From Maea johnstoni (Eukaryota > Annelida > Polychaeta > Spionida > Magelonidae): 64,000 nt of DNA. Below are positions 21,832 through 34,103 of the stretch, piece after piece. Numbering within the stretch: the stretch's first letter is position 1; the number at the start of each line of letters is the position of its first letter. The stretch lies in the NCBI GenBank assembly GCA_963942565.1, contig OZ012685.1:49059884-49123883 (forward strand), read 5' to 3'. The notes below the pieces were generated by a model, which saw only the letters and a program-made list of their open reading frames with translations, was not told the origin of the DNA and made no database searches. Position numbers and translations under genes: made by a program.

Positions 21832-22126
21832 CTGCAGGGTCTTGGCCAGTATTTAGAAGCTGGGTGCCCAAAATTGGCAACTGTCAAATTTCTGGGCATC
21901 CTATTTTTCAAGGCAGACCACAATATACTCAGATTACAACCATGAATATGTTTTACTTTTTGAAATAAGGCATACCATCCTTACATACTGTCAAGAGAAT
22001 TATATTGAGGTGGAAGAAAATTTCAACTATTTTCAAGAAATTGATGGCTGAAAAATTTGGGTGTCCTGAGGGGCAATATTTCAGGGTTTAGGTGTCCAAA
22101 TGACACCCACAAGCCCTGGCTGGCTA
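21832..22126 (+). mobile_element. D3 element
   Basis: GCAGGGTCTTGGCCAGTATT at the left and GACACCCACAAGCCCTGGC at the right; TTTGGGTGTCCTGAGGGG and GGTGTCCAAATGACACCC lie near the right end. Non-coding. Confidence 0.75.
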
Positions 22127-22351
22127 AGACTATCTGTTAGATAATTCGCTAAAATATCCTAAATCCGTTCTGAATTCAGCTCGATGTAGTGTAAAAACCA
22201 GCAAGCTGTGCAGATACAGCAAATAGTAGGATTCTATCAATGTGATTTATTCCTCAATAAAAAAGCGGGTAATCAATAATTAATGATACGGATTCCGTTT
22301 TAAACGCTCATCAGTCTAAAGAGTGTTTGCCATAGGAAAGCAATCATCTGT

Positions 22352-22566
22352 TTAACTCTTCCAAAGCTGAGGTTACTTTCGTCCAAAGCACAAGAACGCG
22401 AAGATTTCTGAAAAAAAACTTCTAAACCCTGTCATGTTGGTATTCATTGGAAAGCTCTCGCTGAGTGCTCTCAGATGAGTACCCATTTGCCATGGTTTCG
22501 GTCATTTTTCAGGTTTTTGCATCATTTTGTATTGGCAAAATTAGCAACCAGCAGCATAAGGGTTAA
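22352..22566 (+). mobile_element. M1 element, full length
   Basis: TTAACTCTTCCAAAGCTGAG to CAGCATAAGGGTTAA; TTAA on both sides. Confidence 0.9.
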
Positions 22567-23081
22567 ATGATCAGCTGTCTCCAGCTCTCTAAACTGTTTG
22601 CTGAAGAGATAATCCATCATTGGGGACTTTTGAGATGATCACTCGGACGACATCTGCTTTGAGAATGTTGGCTATGAAGCAGAGCAATCATAGGACCTCT
22701 GGAATAAGTTCCGAATCACTAGGGCTGTCACTGATAAATATTTATTGATTCGATAATCGATAAAATTAATAGCGATATGCTACTTTGTATCAAATCAGTG
22801 AATTGAATTCAAAATGAATAAAAAATGTGCTCATGAAGAATGGTTGCGGTTCACGTGTGGGGTGATTTTTTGACCCATTGACTCACCAAATCAGAGTCCT
22901 TTGTCCAGTGATACAAAGACATCCTGACACCTGAATGGCAGAGTTACAACTATGATTCGGTAGCCAAGGCACACACATCTAGTTGCAGTTACCAAATGAA
23001 GCTTGGAACACCAAGAAATTTCAATTATTTTCTCATGAAAAAAAAATCCCAGGAATTTCCATCAATTGCCAGATACATTTG
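22567..23081. other. unassigned stretch with an H4 end fragment
   Basis: TAGGGCTGTCACTGATAAAT at about 22723 matches the H4 end, followed by GATTCGATAATCGAT; no right end was found. Rest unassigned. Confidence 0.5.
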
Positions 23082-23317
23082 TTAAGGCCTAGAAAAAAAA
23101 TTGTTTGTTTCCTGTAATGGTCAGAAAAAAATAGGGTAGGTAGGTCGGTAAAAAAATATTTTTGGACAATGTTTTTTGTCAAAAATGTGTGTCGAATGCA
23201 TGTTTTACGTTGATTGGGAGTTAGAAGGGCGGAAAAAAAATTAGGGTAGGGATTTTTTTGAATAAAAACTTGTTAGGGTAGGGTTACAGGAAACGAACAA
23301 CTTTTTTTTAGGTCTAA
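23082..23317 (-). mobile_element. D1 element
   Basis: TTAAGGCCTAGAAAAAAAAT to CTTTTTTTTAGGTCTAA with the standard body. Confidence 0.85.
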
Positions 23318-23501
23318 GGGGTGCCTGGAATTAGCATTAGCTATGAATAGTCCCGTGTTAGCAGTACTTCTGTGTTTTAGCTCATCCAACATAAGTTCAA
23401 TATTTGCACATCTATTTTATTGTCTTTGTACAACCATTTTTTAAAATTGTGTTTAAACTCTGATGATATTGAGAAATTTAATATTTTGTACATCCACTTT
23501 A

Positions 23502-23700
23502 GGCCAGTCCAATTTATTTAATTGTCTTACGAGCCCCGGCGCCAGGAAATCGGCCGTTTTGAAAAAAAAAAAAAAGTTGAAAAATACGTTTTTTTTTATT
23601 ATTATTATTTTTTTAAGCGTCTGCCGACTCAGACTGAGACTGCTATCAGGATGTTTTGATCACCCCAGACATGATCATCTTAAGGCAAAGGCTTATCTTT
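23502..23700. mobile_element. D2 element, partial
   Basis: AGGCCAGTCCAATTTATTTA, GTCTTACGAGC, poly-A then poly-T, and CGTCTGCCGACTCAGACTGA follow the D2 layout. The right end is not recognisable beyond CATCTTAAGGC. Confidence 0.65.
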
Positions 23701-25167
23701 CATAAGCCTCTGTAGTCAGAGAATAAATGCTCGTAAAACACTAAAACTCCCATTAATTCCAGAACACTTCTCCCGGAGAGGCACGATGTCATTGTTATCA
23801 GCGTTCAATTACAAAGACCGGGCCGTTCAATTACAAAGACCGGCCAGCCTATCATCGTCAGGCAGTTAATGGTTTTCACACATAAAAGGCACATGCCATA
23901 CAAAGTAGAATGTTAAACAAACGCTCTCTATATCTTTTCGGTGTGGGAGTGCGTACTGCTGTGAAGTGGACATTGGTTGTCTCTGGTGTTTGCATGACCA
24001 CTCATTCAATAAAGCTTCAACAATACACAATTGATAAGGCTGGCACTTGACCTGTGTCATAAAGAGTATTCAAGTGCCAGCCAAAGGTCAGGTTTCTTGT
24101 AAAGTATGCTTGTCAAATACGTACTGGTCTGGTGTATACCAGTTTAGCTGTTGTTTTTTTTCATTTTTTCTCAGTCAAAATTCCTAGCAACTACCAGTTA
24201 ACCAAGAAGTTATACAGATTACTTGCAATTGCTTTTGTGAACCAGGGAGGACTGTCCCTGTTTTGATCTGAGAAGTGTATTTCCCCAGCAGAAAACTATT
24301 AGAACTTATCTCAGATTCTTTATCCAGGAAGTCCAGTTTTATCAGAAATGGACTGATAAAAAATTCTTCATTCATGTATGTGTGTATGCGCAGGTAATAA
24401 TAAAATATCTAATTATAGAAGGAGCCCCTACTTAGATCTTGGTGTTGTTTTAATGTAGAGTGATTTTGTCATTTTTTATCGCATTCATATATATTCACTT
24501 ATCAATACATAGTAGTAACATCAATTCATAGAACTTTGCCTTTGAATATGAAAATTAGAATAATTTGAAAAAGGATTTATATCCCTGTAGCCTTAAGGGT
24601 GGGATATTTACATCCTCGAATCTGAGGCTCTGCTACAGCATTGTTTAATGCTTGTAGTTGATTGAACCACCCTCATGAAAAAATATTATTATTATATTTG
24701 TTATAATTCCTAATTTGTGTTTCAAATGTTTCTGCAATTGTATTTTTCTTGGTGATAATAGCAAAATATGTGGGTTTGGGTGGGACAGGCATAAATAGTA
24801 CATAATAGGCTGCAGGTTGTTGAGTGAACTCAGGTACAGCTTGACTGATTTTTTTTGCTGGTAGAATTCAAAGTATTTTGCTTATTTTAAATGCACTCTC
24901 CTTATCAAAAACAACAACATATATATATGTGTACCCTAGGGTTGACACGCCCCTTTTTATTTGTAATTAGTCTATGTATTCTTATTTCTTAGTATGCTGT
25001 GCTATTAGTTCTTAATAATTGAAACTCTGAATACAACTGGGTGAGCTATTTTGTTTCCTATAAATATGGTAGTGATAGATTAAAATATATATACATATGT
25101 GAAATAAACTGGTGTTTATATTTGCTTTCTCTATTTAATTTTTATGGCAATGAATCATGACAATGAG
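23701..25167. other. mostly unique AT-rich stretch
   Basis: A 20-bp direct duplication (GTTCAATTACAAAGACCGG) lies at 23805-23846 and a perfect hairpin at 24038-24082. At 24588-24680 a segment (CCTTAAGGGTGGGATATTTA) is the inverted counterpart of the interior of D2 at 4790-4890. No exon recognised. Confidence 0.5.
24038..24082. repeat. perfect 13-bp inverted repeat, 19-nt loop
   Basis: GGCTGGCACTTGA (24038-24050) and TCAAGTGCCAGCC (24070-24082). Too short for a typical miRNA precursor; could be a remnant of inverted transposon ends. Confidence 0.85.
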
Positions 25168-25168
25168 C

Positions 25169-25265
25169 CAGGGCTGAACACTAGCACTAGCCCCGGGCTG
25201 GTGAAAGTCCCAAAAACCTAGATAAGGGCTAGTCCATGAAACCATTGCTAGCCCCACTTGTTGTT
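25169..25265 (+). mobile_element. C2 element, left end fragment
   Basis: CAGGGCTGAACACTAGCACT and GCTAGCCC-type motifs match the left part of the 13730 copy. No right end seen. Confidence 0.55.
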
Positions 25266-25458
25266 CATATCTTAAACCATTTGGGGCAGGGCTATTTGAA
25301 GTTAAGATGGGTTAACTTACTTAACTTGTATAACTCATGATGATGAGGATGATGACTAGAGTTGGTATTCATGAATCTTGGTGCATTATTTAAAAGTTTA
25401 CAATTTATTTATTTCGGAATACTTGGTTCTCACAATAAATATTTCTAAAGCTTGCACT

Positions 25459-25620
25459 TTTTTTTTTTTTTTTTTTGGAGTCTGACAGAAAAATTTTCAA
25501 CCACTTTCGTCCGTAAGACACCGAAGTCGACTTTTTTTTTTTTTTTTTTTTGAGTCTGACAGGATTTTTTTTTCCGAAAAAGCTCGTAAGACAAGTAATT
25601 AAATTGGAGTGGCCTTATTT
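25459..25620. mobile_element. D2 element, right end with duplicated poly-T block
   Basis: Two poly-T runs, each followed by GAGTCTGACAG, then AGCTCGTAAGACAAGTAATT and GGAGTGGCCTTA. The poly-T/GAGTCTGACAG block is present twice, about 75 bp apart. Confidence 0.7.
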
Positions 25621-25778
25621 ACTTTTGTATCACATATCTTTATAAAGCAGTTAATGCCATCTTTTTCAACTTGGTTGCACCCTTGGTGTCTTTCTCTCAA
25701 AGAAAAATATTGTGATTCCTATGTTATTATCAAATGTAGTAAATAAATCCAGATATCAATTTATAGATAATATTTTAA

Positions 25779-27811
25779 GCATGAATCGGTCAGATGCTCA
25801 AAGCTTATATTAACCCATTAACACTCACAGTTTCTCGATAAGGTATCATCTGCTACTCTCATACCTTTGAAAATAAATTGTGAATAAAACCAAACTTCAC
25901 AAAATATTTCAATAGTTTTGTTGTTATGCTTCTTATCAACAATTCTCTTTCAAAATGTTTTCAAGAAAATGATTTTGTAAGTAAAATATTTTAAAAATCT
26001 CTTTTGGCTGCTTTGAGCAAAAATTGGTTAGGTGTTTAAGTCTGGAACGGTGAATCAAAGAAGAGCACCTTGCCTCCTACTCCTTGTATGAGGCCAATTC
26101 AGCCCAAGATCCTGCGGGCGAAAAAACACGAGAGAAAAAACACGATCAAAGTATCCATCTAATCGTTGACATCAATCTGCCTGCTGTATTTGCTACATGT
26201 TCGGAGCTTGCCACGAGTGCGCGCAATGGACTCTCGATGCCTTTTTTACAAGTCCTCCACCCGCAGGCCGCAACTGATGAGCTCTGAGCACAACTTGTCG
26301 GCTTTCATCCGGGAAAAATAGCCATTGGGTGTTTCGGGATTAGCATGTCGGAACACTTCACTCCGACAGGGAGATAGCGGCAATCTTGATGTCGCTGACA
26401 GTCTCTTTTCTAGCTGTTACGTGCAGGCTTAGATGAATGAAAACAAGTGGATATGAAACCAGCCGGTCAACCTAAACAACCAGGCTGTGGCGAATAGCCC
26501 AAAAGTTGCGTTCTGCGCATGTTGGTGCGAAGCCTTCTTTGTAATGTAAACGATATGAGAGCCCTCATTGGTCTTTGTCTCCTAGTGACATCATACTGAA
26601 GCCAGATTGGAGACCTCTGGGATAGCCAGGTCTTCACTATAGCGCATATGATAATAAGTCTCTTGCTACATATGCATTATTTTATTCATCCAAGCTTTTA
26701 AGCATGAATCGATCAATTGAGTTTTTAAGCCTGGAATAGTGAATCAAAGAAGAGCACCTTTCCTTCCAACCTATATGAGGCCAATTCAGCCCAATATCCT
26801 GCGGGCGAAAAAAAACAAGAAAAAAAACACCATCAAAGTATCCATCTAATCGTTGACATCAATCTGCTCGCTGTATTTGCTACATGTCCGGAGTTCGCCA
26901 CGAGTACGCGCAATGGACTCTCGATGCCTTTTTTACAAGTCCTCCGCCCGCAGGCCACAACTGATGAGCTCTGAGCAGGACTTGTCGGCTTTCATCCGGG
27001 AAAAATAGCCATTGGGTGTTTCGGGATTAGCATGTCGGAACACTTATAGATAGGGGCTATCTCAGTATGCTGACAGTCTCTTTTCTAGCTGTTACGTGCA
27101 GGCTTAGATGAATAAAAACAAGTGGATATGAAACCAGCCAGTCAACCTAAACAACCAGGCTGTGGCGAATATCCCAAAAGTTGTGTTCTGCGCATGTTGG
27201 TGTGAAGCCTTCTCTGTAATGTTTAACGATCTGAGAGCCCTCATTGGCCTTTGTCTCCCAGTGGCATTACACTGAAGCCAGATTGGAGACCTCTGGGATA
27301 GCCTGGTCTTCACTGTAGCGCATATAGTAATTGGTCTCTTGCTACAATTATGTATTCTTTTATTCATCCAAGCTTTTAAGCATGAATCGATCAAATGCCC
27401 AACCCTTGTAATAAGCCTTGAAGCCTGGAACAGTGAATCAAAAAAGAGCACCTTGCCTCCTACTCTATATATGAGGCCAATTCAGCCCAAGATCCTGCAG
27501 GTAAAAAAAGCCAGAAAAAAACTATCAGAGTATCCATCTATTATCGTTGAGATCAATCAGCCTTTCCTGTTTGCTACATGTCTTGAACTTGCCATGAGTG
27601 CGCGCAATAGACTCTCGATGCCTTTTTTACAAGTCCTCCACCTGCAGGCCACAACTGATGAGCTCTGAGCCGGACTTGTCGGCTTTCATCCGGGAAAAAT
27701 AGCCATTGGGTGTTTCTGGATTAGCATGTCGGAACACTTCACTCCAACAGGGAGATAGCGGCTATCTCGGTACCGCTGACAGTCGCTTGTCTAGCTGTTA
27801 CGTGCAGGGCT
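25779..27811. repeat. about 690-bp tandem repeat, 2.6 copies
   Basis: AGCATGAATCG recurs at 25778, 26701 and 27379, and AAG(T/C)CTGGAA at about 26038, 26727 and 27421. Copy 1 carries about 225 extra bases at roughly 25811-26035. All three contain GACTCTCGATGCCTTTTTTA and GAGCTCTGAGC. A plus-strand open stretch ending ATDEL is similar in copies 1 and 3 (LSMPFLQVLH then PQAATDEL or LQATTDEL), but starts and reading frames differ upstream, so I do not call a gene. The third copy ends near GTTACGTGCAGG. Confidence 0.88.
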
Positions 27812-28172
27812 GCCTGCCTATAGGTCCTACTGTAAACGCTAGTTTTTATTCTTTTGGGATCCAGCGTGCAACGTAACCACTTGCCCCGTTACAAGTAGCA
27901 AGTGAATTCGACAAAAAACGGATATTGGGCTAGCAGAACATGATCCTAACTTGCCCCGCTCACCAAGTAATGTTTTGGGCAGAGTCCTCACTATGTAACT
28001 CACCTATATGTTTAACAGATTGGTGGGGCAAGTGGAAGTCAAGCAAATGGTACGTATTGTATGACGCAAAGGGGAATATCTTGATAACAGATCAACAACT
28101 TAAGAATTATTGAATTGAAAATTGTTCTTCTTTTGGATTTCAACAATCCCTCCTCACCTCAAGTATTTGTAA
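27812..28172. other. stretch with a C2-like GCAAGT fragment
   Basis: CACTTGCCCCGTTACAAGTA, TAACTTGCCCCGCTC and GTGGGGCAAGTGGAAGTCAA resemble the body of the C2 element at 53423, without clear ends. Otherwise unassigned. Confidence 0.5.
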
Positions 28173-28254
28173 TAGGAGTGTAATGGATACCAAGGAATAG
28201 GATGGTATCGACGATCCCATGGAAAAGATCGCTATGAAATCTCATAGCGATCAT

Positions 28255-28800
28255 TAGGGCTGTCATCGATACCGGCAGTATCGATGGATCGCTGGCGAAG
28301 CCCTAGTGATAATCGATACGCCAGAAATGCTGGGGTATCGATTCACTATAAAAAATAATAAAAAAACTGGTTGGATACGTTGCAACTCTCGAAAACTGCC
28401 GTAACCAACCAGAAATCTTTTTTTAAAAAGTCCAAATAAGCGAGAACTTACCTCAATTCAAAAACGGAAGTTGAATTGAGGACGGACGATCTCTGGCGCA
28501 CTACTGCGCAGGTCACCGCAATGCATTGTGGGGTCCCGTCGAGACGATGACGGGCGAATACATATCGGCGCTAATGGCGAGATTGCAAATTGTAGGTAGA
28601 TTTTAGTTATTGTTAGAGGCGGGGATTGCTGGGGAATGAAAATTTAATGCGTGAAAAGCTTATTGCATATATATTAGCCAAAAACCAAGCGTGAGGCAAT
28701 TTCTAGTGTGAATCGATAGCGAATCGAATCGAAGTGCCGTATCGGTAAAAATCTTTTCGATTATCGAATCGCTAAAAAATCCTTAGTGATGACAGCCCTA
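28255..28800. mobile_element. H4 hAT-like element, nested (546 bp)
   Basis: Ends TAGGGCTGTCATCGATACC and AGTGATGACAGCCCTA, with an exact 8-bp duplication GCGATCAT (28247-28254 and 28801-28808). The related H3 copy near 2960 carries the uninterrupted site. No transposase frame. Confidence 0.93.
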
Positions 28801-28927
28801 GCGATCATTCCGATTCTGGAATAGGCAAAATGTTGATACTAATTGACGCTTACTTTGTCATATTATTGCAATGCAATAAGGTGACAAAGTAACGAGACAA
28901 TGCCAGTCAGTAGCTCAGTGCGCCAGG

Positions 28928-29471
28928 TAGGGTTGCATACCGTTAACACGAAACGGTACGATACCGGTACCGGTACTGGCGAAACGGTACCAGTGGTACC
29001 GGTATCATTAACAGCGAAACGGTGCCTCTGATCTCCCAGGCCTGATCGGCTTTTTTACGACGTTCATGTTGCTAACAAGTGTGGTTCCATGCCTCAATTC
29101 TACGACAACAATCTATAGTAGAATTGGGGAACAGAACCAACGATTGAGACGGACATTGACGAAGTTAGCCGAAGCAAATGATCGCCAACACGCACTGCGA
29201 ACATGCGTGGGATGTTACATCGTATCGTGTTTCCTGCCAAATGCTATTCCAGACAGCGTGTCTATAACTCTTTCGGCGGGAATCAGCACACAATGCGTCA
29301 TTGCCGCATCTGATTGGCCGTAACAAATTGATTCATCTAGAAAAACGAAGCGGTACTAAAAAACGAAACGGTGCCTTTTAGTACCGATTCTCAACGAAAC
29401 GGTAAAATACCGGTTCTTTTCGAAATGAGTCTCGGTTCCTATCGGTACCCGAGTACCGGTATGCAACCCTA
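28928..29471. mobile_element. H5 hAT-like element, nested (544 bp)
   Basis: Ends TAGGGTTGCATACCGTTA and CCGGTATGCAACCCTA, with an exact 8-bp duplication GCGCCAGG (28920-28927 and 29472-29479). Rich in GGTACCGGTA palindromes near both ends. The 85-codon open frame at 29066-29323 has no recognisable domain. Confidence 0.93.
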
Positions 29472-29684
29472 GCGCCAGGTAATCTAATCTACTACCTAAA
29501 AACGAAATTATCAGCATGGGAATGTTAAAACAGTGTAGCATCTGATACACTTTTAAACCTAAATGCTATGATTCTTCCCCCTATGTACGTCGGTAGGAAT
29601 CGGAATCGGAATTGGAAAGAATCGGAATTTTTTTACCGATTCCGATTTCAAACCTTGGATACCGTTCACACTTCTAATTTGTAA

Positions 29685-30026
29685 AATATTACTCTATTTA
29701 GCAGTTTTGGGACCAGACAGGATGCGTGTGCAATCCAGATGCATATCGGCCGAGAGTGATGTACGAGATCGAAGAAATTGGATTTTCTGCTCTCTTTTAT
29801 GTAATTCAAACTCACTTTATCCTCGCTGCTTTTCATGTAGGAAGTCGTTTCCGAGGCTGATGATTTGATTTTGCCGATAATGATCAGAGTAGGAGGTGCG
29901 GGCCTTGATACCACCTAGGCTAGGTACTGAAAACACGCAGTACATCGCACTCTAAAAGCAGTAGGAAAGGAATATGGAAGCATGATTGGAAATAAGGGTT
30001 TTTGCTACTGAAAGTTGCTCATGATT
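29685..30026. other. unassigned non-coding stretch
   Basis: Slightly higher GC than its surroundings; no repeat or gene recognised. Confidence 0.5.
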
Positions 30027-30243
30027 TTAACCCTTCCAATGTTCTTGAGGGATTCTTTCGTCCAAAGCACAAGAATGCAAGTTTTTTGAAAACCATCTAA
30101 ACGATGTCAAGTTGGTGTTCATTGGAAAGCTCTCACTAAGCACTCTCAAATGAGTACCCATATGTGCCAGGGTTTCAATAATTTTACACTGATTTACCTC
30201 ATTTTGTATAGGTTATATTAGCCTCCAGCAGGATAAGGGTTAA
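30027..30243 (+). mobile_element. M1 element, full length
   Basis: TTAACCCTTCCAATGTTCTT to CAGCAGGATAAGGGTTAA with TTAA at both ends. Confidence 0.9.
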
Positions 30244-30483
30244 GGGCTCTTGTCAAGTTGCTCTTGACTTTAAATGTAAAGCGCCACAGGCTTTACATTC
30301 ATCATTTTTTTTCTCGTGAACCTGAAGTTTTCATTCAGGTACTGTATCCAGTGTTAATATTGCAGCAGTTAAATTAATGCATACCTGGAACTGGTATTTA
30401 TTATACTGCATACCATTACTTAAACATCCGATCCCTATGCTGATATTGTTCAATATGATAGCTTGTCATTGAACATTAGTATG

Positions 30484-30600
30484 ATATATTTTCACCACGA
30501 TCATGAAATATTTTCACCATGATCGTGATATATTTTCACCATAATCATGGTATATTTCACCATGATCATGATATATTTTCACCATGGTTATGCAACAGGT
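30484..30600. repeat. 27-29-bp palindromic minisatellite, about 4-5 units
   Basis: Units read ATATTTTCACCATGATCATG with small variants (CACGATCATG, CATAATCATG, CATGGTTATG). Each carries the near-perfect dyad CATGATCATG. Confidence 0.9.
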
Positions 30601-30730
30601 GGCCAGCTCTGTTCATGTTTTTCTCCTTGGTAGCGCTAAGAAAGAATGCCAGATAAGAATAACCTTATTGCGCCATCTATAGTCCTTCGCCAAAACTACC
30701 CTGGTTAATCAATTCTAAGGGGACTGTAAG

Positions 30731-31030
30731 CATATCAGGGACTAGGAGCAGGGATTTAGGAACTGCTAGCCTAAGTCTGGCAATTGTACATTTTTTGGAT
30801 GTACATTTTTTTCAAGGGAGACCATTATATATTCTGATAATACCATCAATGTGTATTTACTTATTCAGAAAAGGTATGCTATCCTTATGTAAGGTCATAT
30901 GTTAGATTTAGGAGAAAATATTCAATAATTTGCATGAGGAATGATATTTCTAGAAATTCCCCACAAAAACTTTTGGGTGTCCTGATGGGTAAATTTTTGA
31001 GGGTTTCCGTGTCCAAATAACACCGAAACA
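30731..31030 (+). mobile_element. D3 element, diverged
   Basis: GCAGGGATTTAGGAACTG at the left; TTTTGGGTGTCCTGATGGG and GTGTCCAAATAACACC at the right. Confidence 0.65.
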
Positions 31031-31748
31031 CCCCATAACACCCTGTTGCCTAGTTGCTATTACCTCAAACTTACAATCACATTGCCCTTTGTTAATTGCC
31101 TGGCATTTTGAGAGCATCAAGTCCGAGGCAGTCTGCATAAGCTGGTAATGGTCGTAAAAAAGATAATTCATATTTATGGCAGCCATTCCAGCGAGCTTAA
31201 ATCAAGTACTTGGCCTAATGGAAGGTTTTTACTACCAGTCTTAATAATGTCACGCAACACTTACATGTTTTTGGTTAATTGGATACCGCATTAGTGTAGC
31301 GTTATCTATATATTCTATATACAGGAGTGCATCCAAGTAATTGGTCTAATATCAATTTTGCTTAGATCATAAACATAGACTATGTTTTTTTTTGCCCAGA
31401 TAGATTTTATTTATGAGGTATGAATTGCTAATACACATTTGCACTTAGGCACAGGATTCATAAAATATTGCCAAAGCTGTGTATTATGTCTGTCACCAAA
31501 AAAGGCCAAATACTTGTGATATTAACCACCCTCTTACAGAATATTGAGTACATAGGTAGTGGGTAAACCAATCCTCATGTATTTTGTGCAGCCTGCATAC
31601 TCACACCTTCCCTTATTATCCTGGGCTATTTACCTTGTACCCTGATTAAGTTGTGAATGGAACATAATGCTCTTCAAATTACAAAGCATTACTTTGATTA
31701 ATAACTTGTTGCTATTAGGGAAATAAAGCTGCACCCCCCCACACATAC

Positions 31749-31749
<1 letters not shown>
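31031..31749. other. unassigned non-coding stretch
   Basis: AT-rich, no repeat or exon recognised. Confidence 0.5.
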
Positions 31750-32389
<640 letters not shown>

Positions 32390-32419
32390 GCATATATATA
32401 TATATATATATATATATTA
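32390..32419. repeat. (TA)n microsatellite, interrupted by a transposon
   Basis: TA run ends at the left end of the next element and resumes (ATATATATATAT) immediately after it. Confidence 0.9.
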
Positions 32420-32814
32420 GGGATTGTCCGATTAATCGGACATGCTGATTAATCGCTCATTCAACCTCTGATTTTGATGATCGATTGCAATTTTATAAGA
32501 TCAATTATTTTGATTATTTTGAAAAAAATAAATTGTATCTAGAAATAGCCTATTGATCAATTAAGAGACTCCACTAAAGCCTGCAAAATCTTAATTAATA
32601 TCAAGCAGTGCTGTAACAAGTAAAACTAAGGGGTTCAAGGGTATTTAAAGAGAGTTAGATAAGCTTCTTTACGAAAATGGAGCCAAGAACCATTGAACAA
32701 GCCAAGACTACCAAAGGAAAACTGCGCATATACAACTCTGATTATTAATCGATCATCGGTCATTCAGATGGACCGATGATTGATCTTGAAAATTGTGACC
32801 GCTTCCGAACACTA
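32420..32814. mobile_element. hAT-like element (395 bp) inserted in a TA microsatellite
   Basis: Ends TAGGGATTGTCCGATTAATC and TGACCGCTTCCGAACACTA resemble the H2 type. TA repeats on both sides are compatible with an 8-bp ATATATAT duplication, but the microsatellite makes this uninformative. Confidence 0.7.
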
Positions 32815-33557
32815 ATATATATATATATTTAATGTCACTTGTGAGAGATTTGTTTCATGGTCTGAATTATTGAAAAATAAAACCTTAAGCATGTGGTTTA
32901 CTTTCCCTAACATTCCTACCATTTTCTACACAATTTCATATCCTACCTTAGATAAATTTCTGAACTTGTTATTTTCCTTTGATTTACCTCCATCTAATAG
33001 CACTATGGTGGTGCAATTAAGTCTCTAATGCAGCAGGTTCAAGCCCATCAGCCCTGTAGTGAGTGCTAATTTGTTTGTTGCATGGTGTCATGCCATAGGA
33101 TGATTTACATTGAATTTGCATGACTACATCACCTATCTATCACTCCTAAATACCACGTTTTGGAGAAGGTCTATTATTAAATCATAGGCAAGATGCCCTT
33201 ACTAACAGACACTTTGAATACCAAGGAATTCCGAGGACTCTCTCAGGAAAGTCCCAGGATTTCCTTGAAAGTCTTAGGTACATTCGGTATGGGTATTAAT
33301 TTCATTTGTAATTTAGCAGACATAAAAGAAACATTTGACTGAAAAATGTCCCTGTTGTGTTAAGCAATCCCTCTTCAAACCTTTCTACTCTTCTATTCAA
33401 TGGAATTTGTTTAGGTCAGATGTGTCAGACCGTATGTTCACTACAGATTGAAATTGGTAAAACCATTAATGCTTACACTGCTCAAAAGCAGCCTGGCAAT
33501 TTTGATGAAATATTTTAGACAAAAGTAAGGTTTGGGGAAAATTGCAGGAGGAATGTT
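32815..33557. other. unassigned non-coding stretch
   Basis: No recognised repeat or gene. Confidence 0.5.
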
Positions 33558-33721
33558 CAGGGTTCGACTTTCCCAGGGGCCCGGGGGCATATGCCCCTAG
33601 ATTCTTCAGTCTAGGAACCTAAAATAGTATGAAAAATAACTAGAAATCCTGTTTTTGACCACTTATTTTTCTCGAAAGACCTTTTCGGGCCCCTAGCCTG
33701 AAATTTAAGTGTCACACCCTG
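33558..33721 (+). mobile_element. C1 element
   Basis: CAGGGTTCGACTTTCCCAGG to TTAAGTGTCACACCCTG. The 5-bp flanks (ATGTT, AAAAT) no longer match. Confidence 0.85.
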
Positions 33722-33820
33722 AAAATTGTTATTAAGAACTTTGCCAACATCCCTCCTTATATTTTGTAGAACCATGCTTGATTCCAAAGTTATTATGACA
33801 CTATTATAGATCCAGACCAG

Positions 33821-34069
33821 CAGGGTTTTAGCTAGGATTTTGAAACTGGGTGCCCACAATCAGCAATTGTAAAACATTTTGATGTCCTTTTTTTCAAGGG
33901 AGACAACACTATACTGAAGTAAGGCATAATGGGAATTATATTGAGATGAAAAAAAAAATCAGTTTTATGCTCGAAATTGACATTTCAGAAATTACTCACT
34001 ATAAAATTTGGGTGTCATAACAGGTTATTTTTGAAGATTTCGGTCTCCAAAAGATGCCCATAAACCCTG
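33821..34069 (+). mobile_element. D3 element
   Basis: CAGGGTTTTAGCTAGGATTT to GATGCCCATAAACCCTG. A related sequence at 35205-35270 lacks it (ATCCTGACAATATCTAGAG versus ATCCAGACCAG...CAATATCTAGAG), giving an empty-site comparison. Confidence 0.8.
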
Positions 34070-34103
34070 CTTCCAGGCAATATCTAGAGAAACTCTTAGA
34101 CAT

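Larger units (their letters stand above)
28173..29676. mobile_element. H3 hAT-like element containing two further elements
   Basis: Ends TAGGAGTGTAATGGATACC and GGATACCGTTCACACTTCTA, bounded by a perfect 8-bp repeat ATTTGTAA (28165-28172 and 29677-29684). Removing the two nested elements leaves about 410 bp, similar to the copy at 2889-3620. Non-coding. Confidence 0.9.

Noticed and set aside
24038-24082. miRNA precursor
   Set aside because: The stem is only 13 bp with no extended pairing outside it.
25459-25620. Poly-T/poly-A tracts as retroposon tails
   Set aside because: They sit inside D2 elements next to a fixed GAGTCTGAC motif and not at an element's end with target duplications.
27104-27451. 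115-codon minus-strand frame in the 690-bp repeat
   Set aside because: Not kept in the other two copies; no recognisable domain.
29066-29323. 85-codon frame inside H5
   Set aside because: No transposase or other domain recognised; position inside a 544-bp non-autonomous element makes a gene unlikely.
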